DNA from: Nocardia otitidiscaviarum NBRC 14405
GTDB taxonomy: Bacteria; Actinomycetota; Actinomycetes; Mycobacteriales; Mycobacteriaceae
Length of the DNA stretch: 64,000 nucleotides
NCBI RefSeq assembly: GCF_000308635.1
Contig: NZ_BAGD01000054.1
Coordinates: 124,001-188,000 of the forward strand
Direction: 5' to 3'
Below, in pieces: positions 1-7,823 of this stretch. The notes below the pieces were generated by a model. That model was given only the letters and a program-made list of their open reading frames with translations, was not told where the DNA came from and did not search any database. The position numbers and the translations under genes are program-made. How positions within the stretch are numbered: the first letter of the stretch is position 1; each line of letters begins with the position of its first letter.

Positions 1-585
1 GACGGCGTCGAAGTCGTCCACGGTGGCGGCGGAGGTGTAGCCCGCCGCGCGGGGGCCGAGCAGTTCACCGCAGCGAGTTGCCGTCCGGCGCTGTTCGTCT
101 CGGGAGAGGGTCAGGAAATCCTGGTCGGGGACACCGCAATCCAGCGGTGTGGACCGGCCGGTGCCGCGCGGGTCGATGAGCAGGAGATCGTGGTCGGCGA
201 GGAGATCGCCGTCGACGGCGGCCAAGGCCAGATCGGCGTGCTCGATGAGCGGGACGCCCGGGCCGCCCGGATTCGGAAGGATGGTGCCCGCGGCGGGGGT
301 GTCCTGGTCGGTGCGGTGGATCAGCGCGTAGGCGACCTGGACGGTGCCCAGGTCGGGGCTGCCGGGCACCAGGTCGCGGTCGATGGTGCCGCAGTCGACG
401 CGGTGGGTGTCGAGGGTCGGGCACCACTCCGGGATGCCGGATGCGGGCGTGCCCGCGGGGGGAAGTGTGCTCGCCGCGGTGTGCGAGCCGCCGGAGGGTT
501 GTGCGCCGCCGCACGCGGTGAGCGTGCTCAGTGCCACCAGTGCGGCGGCGACTGTTGTCAGTGCGGTGCGCGTCGTGCTGCGCAT
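1..585 (-). CDS. Secreted alpha/beta-hydrolase lipoprotein (S33/TAP-like), 3' end outside window
   Basis: Reading leftwards from an ATG at 585 there is an open frame to the window edge, at least 195 residues with no stop, so the C-terminal part lies outside. The N-terminus is a signal peptide ending in a lipobox (LSTLTAC), so it is probably an exported lipoprotein. Further on are NPGGPG, the oxyanion-hole motif of the proline iminopeptidase/TAP-like branch of alpha/beta hydrolases, and LLLIDPRGTGRS, the following strand and turn. The catalytic Ser, Asp and His would lie outside the window. Family members are exported peptidases or esterases. The substrate cannot be told from this fragment. 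It lies downstream of asnB in the same direction, 169 bases away with a hairpin between, so it is probably a separate transcript. Confidence 0.8.
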   Translation of the reverse strand, partial: MRSTTRTALTTVAAALVALSTLTACGGAQPSGGSHTAASTLPPAGTPASGIPEWCPTLDTHRVDCGTIDRDLVPGSPDLGTVQVAYALIHRTDQDTPAAGTILPNPGGPGVPLIEHADLALAAVDGDLLADHDLLLIDPRGTGRSTPLDCGVPDQDFLTLSRDEQRRTATRCGELLGPRAAGYTSAATVDDFDAV

Positions 586-709
586 ATCGGTCGGGACCTT
601 TCGCCGTGGTGCCTCCCGGTGAGGCACGACAGCGATGGTGGTGGGGTGAGGTCGGACCGACGTGAAAGGAACGGCAAAGGGGTGTAAGAAAGTGACGGCT
701 CTGGAGGGT

Positions 710-744
710 GTCTGCGCTTGCCCACCCTGCGCCCCCGCGCAGAC
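710..744 (-). terminator. Hairpin downstream of asnB
   Basis: Eight-base inverted repeat GTCTGCGC (710-717) and GCGCAGAC (737-744) just after the asnB stop. No T tract is visible, so factor-independent termination is only likely. It would separate asnB from the hydrolase gene. Confidence 0.4.
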
Positions 745-754
745 GCTCAGCGCG

Positions 755-2782
755 TTACAGGGAGACCGGGTAGGTGGGTTCCTGGATCTCCGGTTTGATG
801 CGCTGTTCGACGAAGATGCCGTGCCAGATCATGAAGACCAGCAGGGTCCACAGGCGGCGGCTGTGGTCGGAGGTGCCCGCGCGGTGGGCGTCCAGCATGC
901 CCAGCACGGCGGTCTTGTCGAGCAGGTGGTCGGTGGCGGAGTCGGTGATCTGCTGACGCGCCCAGTCGTAGAGCTCCGGGCCACGCAGCCAGTGCCGCAG
1001 CGGGACGGGGAAACCGAGCTTGGCGCGGTGCAGGACGTGCGGGGGCACGATGTCCTCCAGCGCGCGGCGCAGGGCGTACTTGGTGGTGTCCTTGGTGATC
1101 TTCTGATCCACCGGGATCTTCTCGGCGACCGCGAAGACCTCCGGATCCAGGAACGGCACCCGCAGCTCCAGCGAATTGGCCATGGTCATCTTGTCGGCCT
1201 TGACCAGGATGTCGCCGCGCAGCCAGGTGAACAGGTCCAGATGCTGCATGCGCGCCACCGGATCCCAGTCGCGGCCCTGCATGGCCCAGATGGGATCGGT
1301 CACATCGCGATGCGTCCACTCCGGACGGAAATCGCGCAGCACCGAACGCAATTGGGCGTCGTTGAAGCTGCGGGCATTGCCGTAGTAGCGGTCCTCGAGG
1401 GTCAGCGAACCACGGTGCAGCAGACTCTTGCCGCGGGTACCGTCGGGAATGCGCTCCGACAGTCGCCCCGCCAGGCGGCGCAGCGGCTTGGGCAGGTACT
1501 CGAACGGCTTCAGCGACAGCGGTTCCCGGTAGATGGTGTAACCACCGAACAGTTCGTCGGAACCTTCGCCGGACAGCACCACCTTGACGTGCTTACGGGC
1601 CTCCTTGGCTACGAAATACAACGGCACCAGCGCCGGATCGGCCACGGGTTCGTCCAGGTACCAGACGATCTCCGGAATGGAGGCGGCGAACTCCTCGGGG
1701 CTCACGGTGCGGATGTAGTGCTTCGCGCCGATGGCGGCGGCGGTCTCGGCGGCCACATCGGCCTCCGAGTAGCCCTCGCGCTCGAACGCCGAGGTGAAGG
1801 TGAGCAGATTCGGATTGTGCCGGATGGCCAGCGCCGCGATGGCGGTGGAATCGATACCGCCGGAGAGGAACGCGCCGACCGTGACGTCCGCGCGCATATG
1901 CTTGGCCACCGAATCCTCCAGGGCCTCGGCGATCTCGCGATAGCGGTACTCGGCGGTATTCGGGCGCTGCGCCGCCGGACGCGGACGCGTGGTGGGCGGC
2001 TGCGCGGTCACCTCGCCGGGCTTCGCGAAGGGCACCACCCGGAAACGCGGATCGAAGTAGCGGGTGATCTTCGGGGCCTGCCCGGGCTCCACCCACGCGT
2101 AGCAGCCCGACTCCAGCCGCCGCACATCCCGGTGCAGGGTCTCCGGCTCGGGGACGTACTGCAACACCGTGTAGTGCTCGAGCGCGCGCGGATCGAGCGC
2201 ATCGCCCAGCCCGAGCTGGGGGAGCAGGTCCAGCAGGCTCTTCTTCTCGCTGGAGAAGGCCGTACCGCCCGGACCGGTGGCCAGGAACAGCGGCTTGATG
2301 CCGAACCGGTCGCGGGCGATGAACAGCTTGCGGGTCTCGGTGTCCCAGATCGCGAAGGCGAACATGCCGCGCAGGCGGGCGGCCGCCTCCGGACCCCAGT
2401 AGTGGAAGGCCGCGGCGATGGTCTCGGTATCGCCCTCGGTGGCGAACATGGGGTCGGCCCCGAACTCGGCCCCGTGCTCGGCGGTCAGCTGCTCGCGCAG
2501 TTCGAGATAGTTGTAGATCTCGCCGTTGAAGGTCATGGCGTAGCGCTGCCGGTTCTCCGGCGGACCCCAGCGCAGCGGCTGGTGCGAATGCTCGATATCG
2601 ATGATCGAGAGGCGGTTGAAGCCGAACACCATGTGCTCGTCGTGCCAGGTGCCCCGCTCATCGGGGCCGCGGTGACGCTGACAGACCAGCGCCTCGTGCA
2701 GCTGCGCCGCGATGGCTTCGGCAGTGGTCCCCTCCGGAGCGCCGGAAGTGTCAACGGTCAGATAGCCGAGCAGTCCACACAC
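755..2782 (-). CDS. asnB: Asparagine synthetase (glutamine-hydrolysing)
   Basis: Makes asparagine from aspartate, ATP and glutamine in the cytoplasm. The 675-residue protein starts with GTG directly followed by Cys2, the nucleophile of the class II glutaminase domain, so the start is fixed. RGPDERG (about 39-45) and NGEIYNY (about 86-92) belong to that domain. The synthetase domain carries the PP-loop SGGIDST (307-313) and SGEGSDELFGGY further on. An Ala/Pro/Arg-rich stretch near 255-275 lies between the domains. It is about 120 residues longer than the E. coli enzyme, but close to the mycobacterial Rv2201 product as I remember it. It is divergent from ctaC, as in mycobacteria. In relatives this type of AsnB has been linked to amidation of peptidoglycan diaminopimelate (LtsA), so a cell-wall role instead of asparagine supply is possible. 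Confidence 0.96.
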   Translation of the reverse strand: MCGLLGYLTVDTSGAPEGTTAEAIAAQLHEALVCQRHRGPDERGTWHDEHMVFGFNRLSIIDIEHSHQPLRWGPPENRQRYAMTFNGEIYNYLELREQLTAEHGAEFGADPMFATEGDTETIAAAFHYWGPEAAARLRGMFAFAIWDTETRKLFIARDRFGIKPLFLATGPGGTAFSSEKKSLLDLLPQLGLGDALDPRALEHYTVLQYVPEPETLHRDVRRLESGCYAWVEPGQAPKITRYFDPRFRVVPFAKPGEVTAQPPTTRPRPAAQRPNTAEYRYREIAEALEDSVAKHMRADVTVGAFLSGGIDSTAIAALAIRHNPNLLTFTSAFEREGYSEADVAAETAAAIGAKHYIRTVSPEEFAASIPEIVWYLDEPVADPALVPLYFVAKEARKHVKVVLSGEGSDELFGGYTIYREPLSLKPFEYLPKPLRRLAGRLSERIPDGTRGKSLLHRGSLTLEDRYYGNARSFNDAQLRSVLRDFRPEWTHRDVTDPIWAMQGRDWDPVARMQHLDLFTWLRGDILVKADKMTMANSLELRVPFLDPEVFAVAEKIPVDQKITKDTTKYALRRALEDIVPPHVLHRAKLGFPVPLRHWLRGPELYDWARQQITDSATDHLLDKTAVLGMLDAHRAGTSDHSRRLWTLLVFMIWHGIFVEQRIKPEIQEPTYPVSL

Positions 2783-3246
2783 TGCGACGAAAACCTCGCT
2801 TCGGGAGTCAAGGGAACACCGTGCCCCCGGACGGGGCGGGTACGACGAAACTCAATGCCCGAGTATGCCGTATCTTTGGCCCTCCGCTTCGCTCCGGGCG
2901 GGTTCGCGGCGCTGGAGGTCCCGGTTCTTCCCTCCGTCCGCTCCCCCGCTTCGCTCCTCCGCTCCACTCAGTCCAGAACCGGGACGCGCCGCGAACCAGG
3001 GGTGTTGTGGTTCGGGGACCAGGGGAGTTGGGGCGCAGGGGGTGTGGTGGGGCGTGTCGTGGGCTACCCGATCACATCCAGGGCGGTGGTTTGGTCTACG
3101 CTGCGTAGTACTCGGGAACTCCCGGGGTCGGTGGCGCGTTGTGCGCCCGACCCTGAGAATTTCCCAAACGTGCTGAATATGTGCCGTCCGGCGGAAGGGA
3201 GTCCGGGCGGCGCCGTGTCGAATAGACGACCAGGAAGGCGTTGAGC
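2783..3246. other. Intergenic region between asnB and ctaC with a long imperfect inverted repeat
   Basis: No convincing gene in these 464 bases. It must hold divergent promoters for asnB and ctaC. Two nested inverted arms are visible: 2901-2912 pairs with 2986-2997 (GGTTCGCGGCGC) and 2919-2928 pairs with 2975-2984 (TCCCGGTTCT). Together they form a hairpin-like element of about 97 bases. The word CCGCTTCGCTCC occurs twice within and beside it. Confidence 0.6.
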
Positions 3247-4344
3247 GTGGCGCACAAGGCGAGCGAGGCGATAGGGGCACGACCCGCCCAGGGTCGGCGG
3301 GGCCGTATCCTTCGGCGGGCCGGGCTGGCGGTGTCCATGGGGATGACCGCGATGCTCGTCTCCGGCTGCTCGATCGATAACCCGTGGCTTCGGTTCGGCT
3401 GGCCCTCGGGTGTCACGCCGCAGGCCACCAAGATGCGGGAGCTGTGGACCTGGTCCGTGCTCGCCGCGCTGGCGATGGGCGTGCTGGTCTGGGGTCTGAC
3501 CTTCTGGACCGTCATCTTCCACCGCAAGAAGAAGAACTCGCCGGAGTTCCCGCGCCAGACCGGCTACAACGTGCCGCTGGAGCTGACCTACACGGCGATC
3601 CCGTTCGTGATCATCGCGGTGCTGTTCTACTTCACCGTGGTCGTGCAGAACTACGTGCACGAGAAGGTCGACAACCCGGATGTCGTGGTCGACGTGACCG
3701 CCTTCCAGTGGAACTGGAAGTTCGGCTACCAGAAGGTCGACTTCAAGGACGGTGGCCTCCAGTACGACGGCGTCGACGCCGAGCGCGAGGAGATGAACAC
3801 CCAGATCCGGGAAGAGTGCCTGGAGCGCAAGAACGACGAGGGCCACCCGCAGCCGTGCCCGAACAACGGCCTGCCGGCCAATGACATCTCCTACCTGAAC
3901 TACGACAAGATCGAGACCATCGGCACCTCGGAGGAGATCCCGGTGCTGGTCCTGCCGACCGGCAAGGTCATCGAGTTCGAGCTGGCGGCCGCGGATGTCA
4001 TCCACGCCTTCTGGGTGCCGGAGTTCCTGTTCAAGCGCGACGTGATGCCGAACCCGAAGGAAAACCACTCGGACAACACCTTCCAGATCACCAAGATCGA
4101 GAAGGAAGGCGCGTTCGTGGGCCGCTGCGCGGAAATGTGCGGCACCTTCCACTCCATGATGAACTTCGAGGTCCGCGCGGTGACGCCGGAGAAGTTCGAG
4201 CAGTACCTGAAGGAGCGCGAGTCCGGTAAGACCAATGCCGAGGCGTTGGCCGCCATCGGTGAGTCGCCGGTCGCCGTGACCACCAAGCCCTTCGACACCG
4301 AACGTACGGCCCGCGGTGAGGGCCTTACGGAAGCCGCCAAGTGA
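3247..4344 (+). CDS. ctaC: Cytochrome c oxidase (aa3) subunit II
   Basis: Subunit II of the aa3 terminal oxidase, which receives electrons from cytochrome c1 in the actinobacterial bc1-aa3 supercomplex. I chose the GTG at 3247 because AGGAAGG (3232-3238) lies 8 bases before it. A TTG at 3241 is only 2 bases from that site. The protein (365 residues) has a signal sequence ending in a lipobox (LVSGCS), two membrane helices, and a cupredoxin domain. The CuA ligands are visible as C294-x3-C298-x3-H302-x2-M305 ([12 protein letters not shown]), with the earlier histidine in [10 protein letters not shown]. An extended charged loop of about 40 residues lies between the helices and the CuA site, as is usual in Actinobacteria. 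ctaF follows after 13 bases. Confidence 0.97.
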   Translation: MAHKASEAIGARPAQGRRGRILRRAGLAVSMGMTAMLVSGCSIDNPWLRFGWPSGVTPQATKMRELWTWSVLAALAMGVLVWGLTFWTVIFHRKKKNSPEFPRQTGYNVPLELTYTAIPFVIIAVLFYFTVVVQNYVHEKVDNPDVVVDVTAFQWNWKFGYQKVDFKDGGLQYDGVDAEREEMNTQIREECLERKNDEGHPQPCPNNGLPANDISYLNYDKIETIGTSEEIPVLVLPTGKVIEFELAAADVIHAFWVPEFLFKRDVMPNPKENHSDNTFQITKIEKEGAFVGRCAEMCGTFHSMMNFEVRAVTPEKFEQYLKERESGKTNAEALAAIGESPVAVTTKPFDTERTARGEGLTEAAK

Positions 4345-4357
4345 GGACTGAACTGAC

Positions 4358-4774
4358 ATGAAGGTCGAAGCTCGCATCTTCGAACTGATCACGATCTTCT
4401 TCGTGCTCGTGGCCATCGTGTACGGCTACTTCACCGCCCAGTCGCGCACCGGCGTCGAATGGGCGGGCACCACCGCCATCGTGCTGTCGGCGGGCCTGTC
4501 GCTGATCGTCGGCACCTACTTCCGCTTCGTGGCGCGACGTCTCGACCTGCGCCCCGAGGACTTCGAGGACGCTGAGATCGCGGACGGCGCGGGCGACCTG
4601 GGCTTCTTCTCGCCCGGTTCGTTCTGGCCCATCCTGCTGGCCGCGGCGGGCTCGGTCGCCGCGCTGGGCTTCGCGTTCTTCCAGTTCTGGCTGATCGGCG
4701 TCGGCGTGGTGCTGATCCTGATCGCCGCGGGCGGTCTGGTGTTCGAGTACCACCTCGGACCCGAGAAGCACTGA
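4358..4774 (+). CDS. ctaF: Cytochrome c oxidase subunit IV
   Basis: Small actinobacterial-specific subunit of the aa3 oxidase. The 138-residue protein has four hydrophobic segments (near residues 5-25, 35-55, 85-105 and 108-130) and the N-terminal [15 protein letters not shown] typical of the family. It follows ctaC by 13 bases and is followed at once by a strong terminator, so ctaC-ctaF is a two-gene operon. In mycobacteria mmpS3 follows here. In this window that gene is absent and an accessory block begins instead. Confidence 0.95.
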   Translation: MKVEARIFELITIFFVLVAIVYGYFTAQSRTGVEWAGTTAIVLSAGLSLIVGTYFRFVARRLDLRPEDFEDAEIADGAGDLGFFSPGSFWPILLAAAGSVAALGFAFFQFWLIGVGVVLILIAAGGLVFEYHLGPEKH

Positions 4775-4790
4775 CCCGAGCACACCAAGC

Positions 4791-4820
4791 GCCCCGCCCG
4801 GATTCCGGGCGGGGCGTTTC
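4791..4820 (+). terminator. Rho-independent terminator after ctaF
   Basis: Perfect 11-bp stem (4791-4801 with 4805-4815), three-base loop, followed by TTT. It lies 17 bases after the ctaF stop. Confidence 0.85.
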
Positions 4821-4961
4821 GCATTTCGCGTGCGTGTCATGACGGGACACGCTCGCGGTTTGTCCGGTTGCGCGAATCCGCCGCGGTATTTCGCTTTTCC
4901 GCGCTCCCGCCTGCGCTACGGTCGGCTGTCATTTCGAACGAGATCACGAGGAAAGGGCGGG

Positions 4962-5486
4962 ATGAAGCTTCGTATGTCCACGCTGGCGGTGCCAGCCCTT
5001 TGTGTGCTGTTCACGACCGCGGGTGCCGCCGTCACGGCGGGTCCGGCCGCGGCGACCGCGATCTCCGGGGGCTGTGAGGGCGGGCATGTGCAGTTCATGT
5101 CCGACACCCCCATCGGTCTGGAGCCCACACAGGTGACGGCGCGGCTCGACGGCGATCTGCACACCTGCGTCGGCACCCCGACCGAGGAGGGTGGCTGGTC
5201 CACCGATTTCGTCGGCGAGGCCAGCTGCCTGGGCGTCAACGGGAAGCTGGACGCCACCTTCAACTGGGCCAATGGTGAGGTCAGCCGCCTCGTCGGGCCG
5301 TTCGCGCTGAACGGTTACGGTGCGCCCGCGACCAATACGCTCCAGATCGTGGAGGGGCCGGGCGCCGGGGGCACGGTGGTGATCACGACCGGCCCGATCG
5401 AGAAGGCGGGTGGCTCGGTGACCACGTGTATCGACGGACCCATCCGGAATGTCGGAATGCCGGTCACCGGAGCGCAATTCGCGTGA
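4962..5486 (+). CDS. Small secreted protein of unknown function
   Basis: I do not recognise a family. The ATG at 4962 has a good ribosome site (GAGGAAAGG) 4-12 bases upstream, and starts a 174-residue protein. A cleavable signal peptide is clear: a basic start, a hydrophobic core, then AGPAAATA near residue 33. The mature part has four cysteines (in GGCEGGH, HTCVG, ASCLG and TTCID), enough for two disulfides, and a Gly/Thr-rich, probably beta-sheet, body. The gene stands alone between terminators on both sides, so it is its own transcription unit. The open frame extends upstream to 4830, but that part has no signal or ribosome site. Confidence 0.8.
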   Translation: MKLRMSTLAVPALCVLFTTAGAAVTAGPAAATAISGGCEGGHVQFMSDTPIGLEPTQVTARLDGDLHTCVGTPTEEGGWSTDFVGEASCLGVNGKLDATFNWANGEVSRLVGPFALNGYGAPATNTLQIVEGPGAGGTVVITTGPIEKAGGSVTTCIDGPIRNVGMPVTGAQFA

Positions 5487-5494
5487 GGGTGAGA

Positions 5495-5524
5495 GGCGGG
5501 GTGCTCGGCGGCGGGCACCCCGCC
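5495..5524 (+). terminator. Terminator after the small secreted protein gene
   Basis: Perfect 10-bp stem GGCGGGGTGC (5495-5504) pairing with 5515-5524, then TTCCCCT. It starts 9 bases after the stop codon and may also serve the convergent gene ending at 5585. Confidence 0.7.
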
Positions 5525-5584
5525 TTCCCCTCATCCGCGCAATTACCGAAAGCGCTGTAAGCCGCGCTGCTACCTGCCGAGGCG

Positions 5585-6388
5585 CTACATGCCGAAGGCG
5601 TGCATGAGGCGGCTGGTGGAGCGTGGCGCGACGCCCGCGAGCCCGCGCAGGGTGCGGGAGAAGCGGGGCTCCACCCGGCTGGGCCGGGTGCGGATAGCGT
5701 GCTCGATCCAGCGGGCCGCCTCGGCGGGCACCGAGACCGGATGTTCGGCGTAGTAGTCCGGCGATTCGGCGTCGGCCTTGAAGGCCGGATACTGCACCGA
5801 GGTGACGTGGATGCCGCGCGGCGACAGTTCCGCGTCCGCACAGTCGCCGAAGGTGGTCCAGGCGGCCTGAGCACTGGCGTAGGAGGCGAAATTCGGTGCG
5901 GCCCCGGTCGACAGGCTCCACGGCCCCACATTGACCACATGCCCGGATCCGCTGGCCAGCATGGCCGGGATCAGGCCGAGGGTGAGCCGGAGCGGGCCGA
6001 AGTAGTTGGCGGCCATCATGCGCTGATAGTCGCGGAACTTGTCCAGCGATTGCAGTACCGGTCGGCGCAGCGGGCGGCCCGCATTGTTGACCAGCACGTC
6101 GATGCGTTCGAACTCGGCGACCGCCCATTCGACGAGTTGGTCCACATCGCCGAGGGCGGACATATCGCAGCGGTGCCAGCGGGCCGTACCGCCCGCTTGG
6201 ACAATGGTATTGGTGTCGGAGATCAGGAGATCGCCGCGCCGTGCCACCAGCAGCACCTCGGCGCCCTGAAGGGCTAGTAGCCGGGCGGTGGCACGGCCGA
6301 TATCGGAACAGGCATCGGTGATGACGATTCGTTTGCCCGCGATGGATTCGGAGGCGGGCCGACGGCGATCATGGCGGAATTCGATCAT
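5585..6388 (-). CDS. SDR-fold protein lacking key cofactor and catalytic residues
   Basis: 267 residues from the ATG at 6388, beginning just before the Rossmann strand (GKRIVITDA). The frame is open further up to a GTG at 6505, but those residues do not look like an SDR N-terminus. NNAG and the general SDR layout are present. Two hallmarks are altered. The glycine motif TGxxxGxG reads TDACSDIG, so the first two glycines are Asp. The active-site YxxxK reads YASAQ, with Gln in place of the catalytic Lys. The Ser in the preceding strand (WSLSTG) is kept. The C-terminus is basic. I infer a non-catalytic SDR, perhaps a binding or partner protein. It lies just downstream of the FAD oxidase gene on the same strand and could be cotranscribed with it. 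Confidence 0.8.
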   Translation of the reverse strand: MIEFRHDRRRPASESIAGKRIVITDACSDIGRATARLLALQGAEVLLVARRGDLLISDTNTIVQAGGTARWHRCDMSALGDVDQLVEWAVAEFERIDVLVNNAGRPLRRPVLQSLDKFRDYQRMMAANYFGPLRLTLGLIPAMLASGSGHVVNVGPWSLSTGAAPNFASYASAQAAWTTFGDCADAELSPRGIHVTSVQYPAFKADAESPDYYAEHPVSVPAEAARWIEHAIRTRPSRVEPRFSRTLRGLAGVAPRSTSRLMHAFGM

Positions 6389-6508
6389 GGAACAGGCAAC
6401 CTTCGTGTGGGAACGAGCCGAACCATGCATCAGCACCCCGCCGACAGTGCCGATACCGGCCGCACATCGCCGCTGACTGATTGCCAGGAGTGTGCGGCGG
6501 AACACAGT

Positions 6509-7768
6509 CTAGTCGGTCGGGTCATACCGCCGGGCGCGTTCGGCGACACAGATCTCGTCGATTCCGGACACGATGTCGCGCAGCATCTCCGAGGGCAGCG
6601 CGGCCGGACGCAGCCGACAGGTGAAGGTGATGAAACCGTGGTCCTCGCCGTCGAGTTCGCGCAGGTAGGGGGACCGCACACCGTAGGTCATGGCCGAGAT
6701 GACGGTGAAGCAGCCGGTGCGTTCGCGCAGGTCGGAGAACAGGTCGTGCAGGCCGTGGAAGACCCGCGCGTAGGTGGACATGGGGGCGAACAGCGAGATG
6801 CGGTACGCCGGACCGCGTTCGGAGGAACTGATGACGGTATCGGCCAGGAACTCCGCGTCCCGCAGCGTCAGCACCTTCGGAGCGAACATGAGCGCACCGG
6901 CCGCGGCATAGCGCACCGGCATACCCGCGCGGCCGCCCGCCGAGGAGGCGATGGCGCCCAGCGACTTTCGGGCACGCGCGCCGACCTCGCGCCGGGCGCG
7001 CAGCGAACCGGTGGGCGTGGTCGGGTGCAGGCTCGACCACTGCCCGAACCGCATGGTGCCCAGTTTGACCTGTCCGGTGCCGACCGGTCGCGACACCCGC
7101 AGCGGCGCGGTGTCGACCCACCGGCCCACCTGGAGTACCGCGTCACCGGGCCGGGTGATCTCCTGCACCGACTGGTCGACGAAGGTGTCGAAATCCAGGA
7201 AGCGGTGCGCGTCGGTGGTGAGCCAGGTGCGGTCCTTGTCCACCGTGCGCACGGCGAGGGTGAGCGCGGTGATGATGCCGGTGCGTCCGCCACCGCCGAG
7301 GATGCGCCGGAACCGCTCGGTATTGTGGCCGCGCCCGCAGGTGCCGAATCGTCCGTCCTGATCGACGTATTCGAGTTCCACCACATTGTCGCTGAACATG
7401 CCGAACCGGTGCGAGGCGGAACTGAGCCCGCCGACCGCCGCGAATCCGCCCGCGGTGATCTCACGGTGGTCGCCCACGATCGGCAGGCCCAGCCCGTGCG
7501 CACCCAGCGTGCGGTCGATCTCGGCCAGCCGCGCCCCCGCCTGCACCCGCACGGTGCGGGCGTCGGCGTCGACCACCTGCACCCGGTTCATCTTCCGCAT
7601 GGACAGCACCGCACCCTGCTCCGGTACCGCCAGCTCGTCCTCGGCCCGCTCGCCACCGCGGATGATCAGCGGTTTCGTCGACTTGCGCGAATCCCGAACC
7701 GTGCGAACCACATCCGCGGTGTCACGGGGCAGGAACTCATCTCCGATGGTGGGTGCGGACGTGCTCAT
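6509..7768 (-). CDS. FAD-linked oxidase (PCMH/BBE-like fold)
   Basis: 419 residues from the ATG at 7768. The frame is open to 7786, but MSTSAPT is the natural start. The N-terminal half has the VAO/PCMH FAD-binding signature: RGGER, LSMRKMNRV, then VRVQAGARLAEIDR, and further ITAGGFAAVGGLSSASHRFG, which binds the flavin diphosphate. The middle has GGGGRTGIIT. It probably oxidises a hydroxyl or similar group on a small molecule. The substrate is not evident, and no covalent-flavin His is obvious. It precedes the degenerate SDR gene on the same strand, so the two may act together. A PhoD-like gene lies 55 bases upstream in the same direction. Confidence 0.85.
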   Translation of the reverse strand: MSTSAPTIGDEFLPRDTADVVRTVRDSRKSTKPLIIRGGERAEDELAVPEQGAVLSMRKMNRVQVVDADARTVRVQAGARLAEIDRTLGAHGLGLPIVGDHREITAGGFAAVGGLSSASHRFGMFSDNVVELEYVDQDGRFGTCGRGHNTERFRRILGGGGRTGIITALTLAVRTVDKDRTWLTTDAHRFLDFDTFVDQSVQEITRPGDAVLQVGRWVDTAPLRVSRPVGTGQVKLGTMRFGQWSSLHPTTPTGSLRARREVGARARKSLGAIASSAGGRAGMPVRYAAAGALMFAPKVLTLRDAEFLADTVISSSERGPAYRISLFAPMSTYARVFHGLHDLFSDLRERTGCFTVISAMTYGVRSPYLRELDGEDHGFITFTCRLRPAALPSEMLRDIVSGIDEICVAERARRYDPTD

Positions 7769-7823
7769 GGCGCTACAGCTAACCACAAAACCGGAGGTTG
7801 CGCGCCCCTGTCCAGATGGCCGA

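Noticed and set aside
662..3244. An 860-residue open frame on the plus strand over asnB
   Set aside because: It is the antisense of asnB, low-complexity in places, with no recognisable domain. The minus-strand protein is a clear asparagine synthetase.
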